The notes under the pieces were generated by a model that was not told where the DNA came from, did not search any database, and saw nothing but the letters and a program-made list of their open reading frames with translations. DNA of 64,000 nt from NCBI GenBank assembly GCA_029961685.1, contig JARWKL010000009.1:10177258-10241257 (forward strand). Direction: 5' to 3'. The translations under genes were made by a program, and so were the position numbers. The DNA comes from Aristolochia californica (Eukaryota; Streptophyta; Magnoliopsida; Piperales; Aristolochiaceae). Position 1 is the stretch's first letter. The number at the start of each line of letters is the position of its first letter. Of the stretch, positions 9,825 to 19,900 are shown one piece after another.

Positions 9825-12800
9825 TGGTATCAGACAGGACCACCCTTGGTGATTCCTCTTCACCTGCAGAAATTCGAAATTTTGTGGAAGAAAACCATGT
9901 TGGTCTTCAATCTCAAATCAATGGCTTGGAGGGAAAATTCCAGATGTTGCTGTCACGCATGGAAGAAGGATTCACCCAGCTTTCAGTCCAGATGGCATCC
10001 TCATCACGTCCAGCAGATCCTCTCAACCCTCTGCCAACGCCTCCACCTCCTCCCCTGCGCCAAACACCTCAACCTCGTGGGGGCCTCAATCCAGCCCCTC
10101 CTACCGTGCCAAGGTACACAAAGCTTGATTTTCCAACGTATGATGGGTCCTCCGACCCTTTAATGTGGTTGCACAGGTGTGATCATTTCTTTTCCAATCA
10201 AGGAACTCTGCCCGAAGGCAAGGTTCCATTAGCCGCCTTCCACATGCTCGATGAAGCGCTTATGTGGTTTCATCAATTCAAAAACGAATTTGTGGTCTAT
10301 GATTGGGAATTTTTCAAAGAAAATTGTATGCTACGGTTTGGTCCTCCGCTTCGCAGCAACCCCGTTGGGGATTTGGTCAATCTAAAACAGCTTGACACTA
10401 TAGAACAATATCAGAAATTGTTCCAAGAAAAACTTGCTCGTGCAAGTCATTTGGTCCGACCTGAACTTTATGTCAATTTGTTCACGGCTGGCCTGGTAGA
10501 ACCCCTTCGCCTAGAAGTGGAACTGGAAGCCCCCACCTCCCTAGCCCACGCCATGAATTTGGCAAGAGCATTGGACACCAAACAGCGCCTCTTCCGTGAG
10601 TCCTTAAACAAACGTCCTCCTTGGCAACCTCGCCCACAGCCCCATGGCCCTTATCCCACTCCCCCCAGGCCTCCTCCCAACCAACCATCACCACCACCAC
10701 CAGCCTTTACACCCCCACCAGGATTTATCAAACGTCTGACAAAAGCAGAAATTGATCAGAGGAGGGCTCAGGGCCTATGTTTCAATTGTGATGAGAAATT
10801 CGTCAAGGGCCATCTATGCAAAAGACTATTTTGGGTCGAAATAGAAGACCCCTCAGAGGATGACTTTCAGGAGGATATGGACCAAACCGAGGAGGACACA
10901 CCAGAGATCTCCCTCCATGCCATGACCGGACTGCATAGCACAAATACCATGCAGGTCCATGCCACCATGAACCATCATATTCTGCTAGCACTCGTGGACT
11001 CAGGCAGCACACATAATTTTATAAGCAGCCAGGCAGCACAACAGTTGGGGTTATCACTACAGCAGAAATCAGGAATATCAATCTCAGTGGCTAACGGTGA
11101 CAAGGTCACCACAGTGGGGTTCGGTTCAGCAGTGCCCTTTACTATTGAAGGTCACTCCTTTGTAGCAGATTTTTTGGTCATACCGCTGGCTGGGTTTGAC
11201 CTTGTCTTGGGAATTAAATGGCTACAGCGATTGGGTCCGATCTTATGGGATTTCCAATCCCTGACCATGAGTTTTAACCAGGACACACATCCGATCACCC
11301 TCCATGGCAATAGCGCCCAGAGGCCATGCAGCCTCCACACACTTTCGGTGGATCCTTCAATAGGGGATAACTTAGCTTCATTGTTGGCCGAATATGCTGA
11401 TTTATTTCAGGCACCTGCCGACCTTCCTCCTATAAGAGAGTGTGATCACAGAATTCGTTTGAAGATGGGCACAGAACCAGTGGTAGTGCGTCCCTACCGC
11501 TATCCCCATGTGCAAAAAGATGAGATAGAACGACAATGTCAACAAATGCTACAACAAGATAAATTTCCAATTCCAGTGGTCGATGAATTATTGGATGAGC
11601 TACACGGCTCTCAACTATTTACAAAGTTGGACTTAAAATCTGGCTACCATCAGATTCGGGTTTATTCAGAGGATATCAAAAAAACTGCCTTCCGCACCCA
11701 CCATGGTCACTACGAGTTCTTGGTGATGCCATTCGGGCTATCCAATGCCCCGTCCACCTTTCAAGCGCTTATGAACCAGGTATTTCGCCCTTTCTTACGG
11801 AAGCATGTCTTAGTTTTTTTTGACGATATCCTGGTCTATAGCAAAACTTGGGCAGCACACTTGCATCAATTGAGACAGGTTTTCACCATTCTCCGAGCAC
11901 ACCATTTATTTCTCAATCGTGCCAAATGTGACTTTGCCACATCCGAAGTAGCTTATTTGGGGCATGTGATCTCAGCATCCGGGGTGAAACCAGATTTCAG
12001 CAAGATACAATCGGTGATGGATTGGCCCACACCTCACACCGTTACAGCTTTGAAAGGGTTCCTTGGTCTCGCAGGGTATTATAGAAAATTTATCAAAGAA
12101 TACGGTCACCTGGCAGCACCATTGCATAATTTACTGAAGAAGCATGCCTTTCAGTGGTCTCAGTTGGCAGACTCCTCATTTAACAACTTAAAACTGGCAT
12201 TAGCGTCAGCACCAGTTCTCCAATTGCCCAACTTTGCCGAAAATTTCATCATAGAATGCGATGCATCCGGGGGAGGGATTGGTGCCGTCTTGCAGCAACA
12301 GGGTCACCCCATTGCCTATTTCAGCCGCCATCTCGCTCCTCACCATCACAAGTTAGCCACGTATGAAAGGGAACTTATCGGTTTGGCCAAAGCTGTGCAG
12401 CATTGGCGGCCGTATCTGTGGGGCAGACCTTTTGTGATCAGGACAGACCACTGTAGCCTCAAATATTTATTGGAGCAGCGCCTTACTACATCCCCACAAC
12501 AACATTGGCTCAGCAAATTAATGGGATTCGATTTTCAGGTGGAATACAAACCGGGTTATCTCAACAGGGCAGCAGACGCTTTGTCACGCCGGGAACTAGA
12601 GGCTTCACATTTGCACGCATTGAGCCACCCCAAGTTGCCCTTGCTGGACACAATCCGTCAGGATACTAGCCATCATCTAGATCTCCTTGAGTTACAAGCT
12701 CAAATCGAAAACCATTCCAAGGACAAGAACTGGACACTACAGGACGGTCTCATTCTGTATAAAGGACGCATATATCTTCATCCTTCGTCGGTACTCATTC

Positions 12801-13858
12801 CTGCCATTATTGCCACCTTTCATGATAGTACACATGAGGGCCAGCAGAAAACATACTTCCGCCTCAGTCGGGAATTTTATTGGAGCTGGATGAAGCGGGT
12901 CATTGCTGAGTATGTTGCAGCGTGCCAGATCTGTCAGAGGAATAAGTCAGAATCCTTACAACCCGCCGGCTTGCTCCAGCCACTTCCACTTCCTTCACAG
13001 GTATGGGCAGATCTATCAATGGATTTTATCGATGGTCTTCCTCCTTCTGCAGGGAAATCTGTTATTTTTGTTGTGGTAGACCGGTTCTCGAAATATGCCC
13101 ACTTTATGGCCCTCAGCCATCCGTATACAGCCACACAGGTCGCTCAGCTCTTCATGGATAATATTGTCCGTCTCCATGGCCTTCCGGAGACCATCACCAG
13201 CGACCGTGATGCGATCTTCACCAGTAAATTCTGGGGGGAACTATTTAAGCTCCATGGTTCTAAGCTAGCTTTTTCGTCAGCATACCACCCTCAAACAGAC
13301 GGCCAGACAGAAGTGGTTAACCGCACATTGGCGATGTATTTGCGGTGCTTTGTGGGGGACACGCCCCGACTGTGGGTTCGTTGGTTAGCATGGGCGGAGT
13401 ATTGTTATAATACCTCATACCACACCGCCTTGGGTACTACCCCTTTTCAAGTTGTTTATGGACGCGAACCTCCGCGACTACTTTCTTATGAACCGGGGTC
13501 TTCTCGGGTAGCAGCATTGGACCAAGCATTAGCCGACAGAGATGCAATGCTTGCTCAAGTCCGCCTTCAGTTACAACGTTCACAAGCAACTATGAAGCAT
13601 ACTTATGACAAAGGACACCGTCCCCTTTCCTTTGCACCTGGAGAATTTGTTTGGCTCAAACTTCAGCCATACCGCCAACTATCTCTTGCAGCCATCAAAC
13701 GCCATAAGCTCTCTCCAAAATTTTATGGGCCATTCCAGATCATGCAACGTATTGGCACTGTGGCGTATCGTTTGAAACTACCACCAGACACCAAGGTCCA
13801 TGACGTCTTCCACGTCTCCCTTCTCAAACCGTTCAAGGGAGACTCACCACTGAAATAG
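9803..13858 (+). CDS. Gypsy G gag-pol polyprotein (1351 aa), RT-deleted, C-terminally truncated
   Basis: This single uninterrupted frame would be cleaved into gag, protease, RT/RNase H and integrase. I start it at the ATG in U5 (GATCCATGG); the frame is open upstream to 9635. From that start: gag PRYTKLDFPTYDG near residue 101; zinc knuckle CFNCDEKFVKGHLC (CX2CX7HXC) near 326; protease LVDSGSTHNF near 396; RT FFDD near 671; RNase H ECDASGGG near 818; integrase HDSTHEG/CQICQR near 1006-1042; core Asp, Asp and Glu near 1071, 1134 and 1170; GPF motif near 1303. Between MLQQ and DKFPIPVV, 39 residues present in E and D are absent, including FCVDYRELN, so RT should be dead. The last codon and the TAG stop come from D LTR sequence, so the chromodomain tail is missing. 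Confidence 0.9.
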   Translation: MAREPNNMVSDRTTLGDSSSPAEIRNFVEENHVGLQSQINGLEGKFQMLLSRMEEGFTQLSVQMASSSRPADPLNPLPTPPPPPLRQTPQPRGGLNPAPPTVPRYTKLDFPTYDGSSDPLMWLHRCDHFFSNQGTLPEGKVPLAAFHMLDEALMWFHQFKNEFVVYDWEFFKENCMLRFGPPLRSNPVGDLVNLKQLDTIEQYQKLFQEKLARASHLVRPELYVNLFTAGLVEPLRLEVELEAPTSLAHAMNLARALDTKQRLFRESLNKRPPWQPRPQPHGPYPTPPRPPPNQPSPPPPAFTPPPGFIKRLTKAEIDQRRAQGLCFNCDEKFVKGHLCKRLFWVEIEDPSEDDFQEDMDQTEEDTPEISLHAMTGLHSTNTMQVHATMNHHILLALVDSGSTHNFISSQAAQQLGLSLQQKSGISISVANGDKVTTVGFGSAVPFTIEGHSFVADFLVIPLAGFDLVLGIKWLQRLGPILWDFQSLTMSFNQDTHPITLHGNSAQRPCSLHTLSVDPSIGDNLASLLAEYADLFQAPADLPPIRECDHRIRLKMGTEPVVVRPYRYPHVQKDEIERQCQQMLQQDKFPIPVVDELLDELHGSQLFTKLDLKSGYHQIRVYSEDIKKTAFRTHHGHYEFLVMPFGLSNAPSTFQALMNQVFRPFLRKHVLVFFDDILVYSKTWAAHLHQLRQVFTILRAHHLFLNRAKCDFATSEVAYLGHVISASGVKPDFSKIQSVMDWPTPHTVTALKGFLGLAGYYRKFIKEYGHLAAPLHNLLKKHAFQWSQLADSSFNNLKLALASAPVLQLPNFAENFIIECDASGGGIGAVLQQQGHPIAYFSRHLAPHHHKLATYERELIGLAKAVQHWRPYLWGRPFVIRTDHCSLKYLLEQRLTTSPQQHWLSKLMGFDFQVEYKPGYLNRAADALSRRELEASHLHALSHPKLPLLDTIRQDTSHHLDLLELQAQIENHSKDKNWTLQDGLILYKGRIYLHPSSVLIPAIIATFHDSTHEGQQKTYFRLSREFYWSWMKRVIAEYVAACQICQRNKSESLQPAGLLQPLPLPSQVWADLSMDFIDGLPPSAGKSVIFVVVDRFSKYAHFMALSHPYTATQVAQLFMDNIVRLHGLPETITSDRDAIFTSKFWGELFKLHGSKLAFSSAYHPQTDGQTEVVNRTLAMYLRCFVGDTPRLWVRWLAWAEYCYNTSYHTALGTTPFQVVYGREPPRLLSYEPGSSRVAALDQALADRDAMLAQVRLQLQRSQATMKHTYDKGHRPLSFAPGEFVWLKLQPYRQLSLAAIKRHKLSPKFYGPFQIMQRIGTVAYRLKLPPDTKVHDVFHVSLLKPFKGDSPLK
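9825..9835 (+). promoter_or_regulatory. Primer-binding site of gypsy G
   Basis: TGGTATCAGAC follows the LTR with no spacer and matches the initiator-Met complement over ten bases. It lies inside the open reading frame and encodes part of NNMVSD. Confidence 0.85.
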
Positions 13859-14059
13859 ATCACGTCATGGAGTTTTAGGGTTAGGGTTACAATAATTCCC
13901 CATAATGCCCCTACATATAAATGTAATTAGAAATAACTCCTACTTAAAACAATATAAGAAATAAATCCTACTCAAAGTAATATAAGAAATAAATCCTATT
14001 GAGTGAGTTGTTGTTGCCTCCTTCGTTGTGTGACTCAGTGTGCTATTGAGTCCACAACA
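13853..14059 (-). repeat. Gypsy D 5' LTR, right part
   Basis: It resumes the D LTR after G with AAATAGATCACGTCATGG and the telo-box-like TTAGGGTTAGGGTTA, and ends CCACAACA at 14059. Because G cut beside the TATA-like box, the promoter of D is split here. Confidence 0.88.
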
Positions 14060-14386
14060 AAGCATAATATGAGTTGAGCTAGAATTCGTTTTTTCTTCAC
14101 GTGACTATAGGGGAGAACGCTAGCTTGTAGCCTTGTCCTTTTGGGTCCCTCATGATCCTCCAGCTCATTTTGATAAGGTTGACAGCTCGTGAGATATTTG
14201 TGGATCCCACTTGATCTTCAAGTCTTCTAATTCAATTATGCTTGTGCTTCTTGATTCCTTAACTCATGCTTGCTTGGGTAAGGCTTCTGCTTGGTGTCCT
14301 ACGTCTTCTAGGACTCTTCTTGGTGTCCACGTCCTCATGGTGGGTCCCACCAGCTTGAGCACTATGGTGGGTCCCACATTGTAACA
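14060..14386 (-). repeat. Copia A 5' LTR, right portion
   Basis: It continues the LTR interrupted at 3529. It ends with CATGGTGGGTCCCACC repeats and GTAACA, matching the style of the copia J LTR end (46370-46424). Confidence 0.6.
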
Positions 14387-15260
14387 CAGAGTAAATCATG
14401 GTTTATTTTTCAATGTACCTTTTGGATATATAAAAATATGGTAAATCAGAGATTTGTTTTCCAATGTACCATTTGGGGGATATGGAAAGGTTATCATTTT
14501 TTTCTGTTGCAATTACAGAGCGATACAAAGAAACCAACTTTCTATCCGCCTTCAAGATCAGATGCTAGCACACCTATGCTTAAAGTTTAGAACAGATTTA
14601 GAGGGACTACAACAGCAAGAAACTCTTGATTCTCTCCCCAAAGCAATTTGGTCCATTATATCCCACTTTCTCTTTTATAATATCATTTATAAGGTGTATT
14701 TATTCCGTGGGGTTTCAAACACACTTTCGATTTAATTTGCCAAACTCACTTCTTAGGTAGATGATATGAATGTTTCAAGCTCTGTAGTCTTCTGGTCATC
14801 CCACTTGACGTTAATGGGGCTCCCACTAGCCCGTGGACGACGCAGGCGGCGGAGGTTTTGCAGGAAGTTCCCATCCTTGATTTTAATCTGATCTGATGGA
14901 AGCCTTCTATCCCACTCCAGCCAAAGACCTATACAAGTTCAGGCTGCTAGATTCTAGTAAAAAACACGGTTCGGTGTTGGTTCTTGCTTCTATGTTTGGT
15001 AAAAAGTTTGAAATCCAGCCAGAGTGTTTGGCATTTTTCTGAGCATAGAAAAGAAAATTCCTATCCATGATAGATGCAGCTTGACTCTTTGGTTGCTGCC
15101 ATTAATGAAAGAAGTTTAGTCTATGGGAAGATTGACAGTATGCATAGTGTACTGTTGAGAACAATGAATAGATAATTGTATATACGTGGAGGCTTGCATG
15201 GAGATTTCGCATAAGATCCATTTAGAAACTTTCATCATGGTTGTCCTCTCAACAGCATAA
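14387..15260. other. Region upstream of the GH17 pseudogene
   Basis: About 870 bp of non-repetitive sequence with no convincing gene. Its position makes it the likely old promoter of the glucanase gene. I found no clear TATA box. Position 15258-15260 is an in-frame stop directly ahead of the signal-peptide codons, so the original start codon is lost or mutated. Confidence 0.4.
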
Positions 15261-15462
15261 ATCAACAACTCTGTTGTTGCCCTTCTCCTCATGGTTGGAT
15301 TGCTTCTACCAAATCTACCTCTTACAGGTCTACCTCTCTCATTCTCTCTCTGATTTTTGTAACTAAAGCTTCTTGCTTGATTTAATATTCTCTGTTGATT
15401 GACATGAACAATGCAGTTGGACAAACAGTCGGCGTTTGTTATGGTATGGAAGGCACATATCT
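15261..15462 (+). pseudogene. Beta-1,3-glucanase (GH17) 5' part: signal-peptide exon, intron, start of exon 2
   Basis: 15261-15327 encodes a hydrophobic signal peptide (VVALLLMVGLLLPNLPL). A GT-AG intron follows (15328-15416, 89 bp, phase 1), which is the usual place for the single intron of plant GH17 pathogenesis-related glucanases. Exon 2 starts at 15417 and reads GQTVGVCYGMEGTY, the diagnostic mature N-terminus (compare xIGVCYG in the family), before copia H cuts in at 15463. No start codon is left: a stop precedes the signal frame. The intact enzyme would be secreted and hydrolyse beta-1,3-glucan in callose or fungal walls. Confidence 0.85.
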
Positions 15463-16033
15463 TGTTGGAATTATGGTTTCAAATATATTATTTATGAAAT
15501 AAAATTACCATGATTTGATAGGCATGGGGCCCACTTCTAGATGCTTTGTCATTGGATGTTCAGTACAGGGAATAATAGCCAGTACATCCCCCTGTAGAGT
15601 TAGATTAATTGTTGCATTGACTTAGTGGACACATCCCTTGGGAATAAGGAGATGTATCTCTCTTGAGGGGATGTATCTCTCCTTAGAAGATGTATCTCTT
15701 ATAAGGGGATGTATCCTTATGAATAGTCATTAGTGCCACACCCTTTCGAAATCTATAAATTCCTCCATGGTCTTACAAGTGAGGCTAAGGCTATTTGCGC
15801 ACCTAGTCTGGCTGAACGAGAGCAAGCTTATTACTTGTAAACGAATTATCAAAGGTTATCTTGTGCACTTCAAGTCTTATTTATATTCTTCAATATTAAA
15901 GGTATGCTCTCTTTATTCTTCTTATTTCAATTCTATGATATATGTATGGTTCTCATGATAAGGAGAATTATGAAGGATTTAATATCTATTTCTATGATGT
16001 TTATTTTATTATTATTAGACATCAAGTCTAAAA
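15463..16033 (+). repeat. Copia H 5' LTR
   Basis: It begins TGTTGGAATTATGG. The usual terminal AACA has become AAAA. It contains repeated GGGGATGTATCTCT-like segments (15640-15715) and CTATAAATTCC (15750-15760) as the TATA box. Confidence 0.92.
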
Positions 16034-16159
16034 AATACAAGTGATTAATGCCTCTGTTGGTATCTTAGAGATAGATTCTAATTTTCTATATTTTTTCCAT
16101 ATTTGTTTAGAATTTTTTGGCTATTTATTTGTGAATGGAAATAAGTCTATTTTAGGTTT

Positions 16160-16380
16160 TTTGTGTTTTGGCGCTGCAGGAGGGCTTGTTGGTGCAGGCC
16201 TGCCAATGCGCGTGCCACTGTGCGCGGGCCTGCAAATGTGCGCGCCATTGTGCGCGGGCCTTCTGGTGTGGGCTGTTGTGCATGGGCCTGCCAATGCTCG
16301 GGCTACTGTTTGGGCATGCCTATTTACACGCGGGCTTGTGCGGTCCGAGTCTGTAATGACCCAGGACCATGAACCAAACC
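16160..16380 (+). repeat. GC-rich minisatellite in the copia H leader
   Basis: Imperfect units of about 36 bp around TGCGCGGGCCTGC recur here in an otherwise AT-rich leader. The segment gives open frames in all three forward phases, which is a composition effect and not a gene. Confidence 0.6.
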
Positions 16381-16677
16381 GGTTTTTGCTAATATAATGA
16401 GTTAGAATGTGTTTTAAGAGTTGTTTTGACCCAGAAATTTATTTTTAATGGAATTTTCATGTTATTTGGAATTTATTTGGCTATTTGAGATCCAAGACTA
16501 TAGGTATGAAGATTTATGTGTTGATATTTTTTAAATAGTTCATATCTAATTGGTTTAGTTGTTGGATAATTATTTCTTTGCTATAATTTCTTGAAGTATT
16601 TATAATTTGTCTTATTGCATGCCTTGTTATATATTTATGTATTTTATGTGAAAAATAATTTAATTATATAATTTTCA

Positions 16678-16862
16678 AAATCCCCAAAGGGTAATACAAG
16701 TTGTATAATTAGATTAGTACATAGTAAATTAATTCATATGAATCCCCAAAGGGTAAGTATGAATTAATTTATTTGTTTTTTTTTTGTTTTTGATATTATT
16801 GTTTGTTTATTATGTGTGGAATAATTTGCCTAGTAACTCTCATGAATCCCCAAAGGGTAAGT
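16678..16862 (+). repeat. Three copies of ATCCCCAAAGGGTAA in the copia H leader
   Basis: The motif recurs at about 16680, 16741 and 16845 at uneven spacing. The core CCCCAAAGGG could form a small hairpin. It lies between the LTR and gag, where packaging or dimerisation signals would be expected. Confidence 0.6.
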
Positions 16863-16931
16863 GGGAGTACTAGATGGCTGAGATGATTGTATAATTATAT
16901 ATGTTCTCCCAAATATTGAAATATTTTTTGG

Positions 16932-19900
16932 ATGACAGTAACATCCAGTAGTGAACATAATTTTGCTGAGTCCCTAAAGAAAAATGTATTTGATGGGACT
17001 AATTATGTCAACTGGTCACAACGGGTTGAATTAATGATACGAGGCTATAGGTTTGATAAGATTATCAAAGTGGATACTCCTCATCAAAGACCTTCTTGAA
17101 TAAACTACCCCGATAATCTGAAACAGTATAAGGACCTTAGAAAATTCAAGGAATGGGATGATGCTAATGAAATTTCTAGGTCACATATTCTTGGGGCTCT
17201 AAGTGAGACTCTCTTGATGACTTATTTTCATGTCCCCACTACAAAAGAGATTCTCGACCAGATTGAGGCTAAATATGGTAAAAAGTCGTCTACTCACATC
17301 AATAACTTATGGCAAAAGTTCATTCATGCTAAATGCGCAGAAAATGCTGATGTGAGAAAACTTGTAAATGACATGCTTCTCATGGCAGATGAGTTACAAT
17401 ATCATGGTAGACCAATGGATGAACAACTAAAGTGGTCACCATTATCAACTCTTTACCCAAATCTCTCAAATATATTCAAGATTTTTATTCTTTGTCCAAG
17501 ACAAAGTGGGATTATATTTGATTTGGTTAATATGATCGACCACCAGTCCGATAAACTCAATCCAAGTATTGAGTTGGATAAACCTTCACCTAGCACTAAA
17601 ATAGTTTTGAAGCCGAAGAAGAAGAATTTTTAGAAGAAGGGAAAAAACTTTTGATTTCAAAACTTCAAGGACAAAAAGGTCAATCAACGAAGGGTTGAAG
17701 TACATGCAAATCAACGTGTTTGCTTCTTCTGTAATAAGCCAGGACATATAAAGAAGTATTGTAGGGCATTGAAAACCATACAAGAAGGGCAACAAGAGAA
17801 CACTAGTGAGTCTTTATCTCTTGAAACTTGTACTATTTATATCAAGCCTTTTAGTTGGTGAGTTGATTCTGGTGCAACTATTTGTGTATCGAATGAGTTG
17901 TAGGGCTTCAAGGAGCTAAGAAAGATTGAGGATAGAACAAAATTTATTTACATGGGAAATGATGAAAAGGCCATTGTGGAAGGCGTTGGAACTTACCGGC
18001 TCAAGCTTATTGATAACAAGTTTTTTTATTTAGAAGATTGTCTTTATGCTCCTTCTATGAGAAGAAGTCTATTATTTGTATCTTGTCTTGAGAAACTTGG
18101 ATTTACATTTTACTTTGGAAGTGGAAAGTTTTTTATGTTATAAGATGATAAAGTTATTTTGAGAGGTTTTTGAAATTTTGGTCTATATCAATTGCAACTT
18201 AGTGGAAGTATGGTGTTCAATGTTTCTACTTCTTCGGATATAAAAAAATAAATTGTATTTTTGGCATTTACCACTAGGGCATATAAACAAGGATAGAATT
18301 ACAAGACTTGAGACACAAGGATTATTGAAAAATCTTTCACATAATGATTTTCCTATTTGTGAGTGTTGTATATATGGGAAAATGACAAAGATACCCTTTC
18401 CATCCAATGGCTCAAGAAGTTCTCATGTTTTGGATATTATTCATTCTGATATATGTGGACCTATGAATGTGAATACTCGTAATGGTCATTCATATTTTAT
18501 CACACTTATAGATGATTGCTCAAGATATGGAAGAGTATATTTACTGTAAAGAAAAAATGAGGCCTTAGATTATTTCAAAACCTTCAAATTAGAGGTAGAA
18601 AATGTCACAGGAAGGAAGATCAAAACATTGCACACAGACAGAGGTGGAGAGTATTGTTCGGAGTTATTCTCTGAATTTTGCAAGTCAAACGGGATTATCC
18701 ATATGTTTAGCATGTCTTATACACCTGAACAGAACGGTACTGCTGAAAGGAGAAATCGAACCTTACTAGAGATGGTAAAATCTATGATGGCACTTGCAAA
18801 TTTGCCAATATCCTTTTGGGGTGAAGCACTATTGACAGCTACCTATATCTCAAATAGAGGGCCTTCAAAGTCAGTTGAGAAAACACCTTATGAGTTATGG
18901 TCAGGCAAAACTCCTTGTCTTGACCATTTTAAAGTATGGGGATGTGTTGCTCATGTTTTAAAACTTGATCCTAAGGACTAATTGAAGGGTAAGACTCAAA
19001 GATGTTTATTTCTTTGGGTACTCTGAACATTCAAAAGGATATAGGTTATATGATCCCAAGGAGAAGGTGATTATTGAAAGTAGACATGTAAAATTCATTG
19101 AGGATAGATATGATTGTGATGAAGATTTAGGTACGAAGTCTCACTTGGAAGAATATGTTGAAATGTTTTCTTCTGAATCTCAGTCTACTATAGAGAATTC
19201 CACCCAAACGGATATTCGAACAGGGACTAGAGAAAGAAAACCTAGTCAACTCCTATCATCTTTAGATTTTTATACCTATGCTGGAGAAACTTATGAAAGA
19301 AAAAGGTTGAATGAAGATGTTATTGATCATGACACTTACGAGGAAACACTCCTTGATGTGGATTCTGACAAGTGGAAGTTGGCAATGGAAAAAGAGATGG
19401 ACTCTATGTATAAAAATGAAGTTTGGAAACTTGTTGATCCTCCTACATCGGTTAAGCCTATTAAGTGCAAGTGGATTTTTACAAGGAAGAAAAATGTTGA
19501 AGGTAAAGTTGAAGGATTCAAAGCTTGCCTTGTTGAGGGTTTTACTCAACAATACGGGATTGATTATGATGAAACACTCTCTCCTGTTGCATGAATACAG
19601 TCTATTCGAGCTTTCTTGGCATTGGTTGCATATTATGACTATGAGTTGTTTCAAATGGATGTTAAAACCGCTTTTCTAAATGGAAATTTGGATGAGGAGA
19701 TTTATATGGAACAACCACATGGATTTGTTAGACCTGGAACTGAAGCAAAAGTGTGTAAGTTGGACAAGTCTATTTACGGTTTGAAACAAGCCTCAAGACT
19801 ATGGAATATCAAGTTCAATGAAACAATTATAGCATATGGTTTTACTCAGAATCCAGAAGATCATTGTGTTTATATCAAACAGTGGGAGATCGCATTGCCT

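Larger units (their letters stand above)
9448..13852 (+). mobile_element. Ty3/gypsy element G, plus strand, lacks 3' LTR
   Basis: G sits inside the 5' LTR of D. It has a 377 bp 5' LTR, a primer site and one long gag-pol frame, then stops in the integrase C-terminal domain at the junction with D LTR sequence (AAATAGATCACG). No 3' LTR or polypurine tract is present. D LTR bases equivalent to about 4200-4211 are also missing, so a deletion removed the right junction after insertion. Its closest relative in the window is gypsy M (47250-50515): the gag start MARE...VSDR.TLGDS and gag core motifs are shared. Confidence 0.9.
3530..14059 (-). mobile_element. Ty3/gypsy chromovirus-type element D, nearly complete, interrupted by G
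   Basis: It has two LTRs, an initiator-Met primer site (8763-8774), gag, protease, RT, RNase H, integrase, a chromodomain-like C-terminus and a polypurine tract (minus strand, 4419-4433), in gypsy order. The flanks ATGCA (3525-3529) and AAGCA (14060-14064) are a one-mismatch 5 bp target duplication. D landed inside the 5' LTR of copia A. Many stops and frameshifts show that it is old. Gypsy G later inserted in its 5' LTR next to the TATA-like TTTAAATAG, removing about 12 bp of it. Confidence 0.9.

Noticed and set aside
14454..15424. Frames upstream of the glucanase considered as a separate gene
   Set aside because: No motif and no splice pattern; the only supported coding piece is the signal-peptide exon at 15261-15327.
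16041..16397. Three overlapping plus-strand frames at the GC-rich block, Cys/Ala/Gly-rich
   Set aside because: Open in every phase because of a roughly 36 bp tandem repeat; sits in a retrotransposon leader.
16678..16862. Three repeated 15-mers considered as a CRISPR or phage-type operator set
   Set aside because: Too few, unevenly spaced, inside a copia leader.
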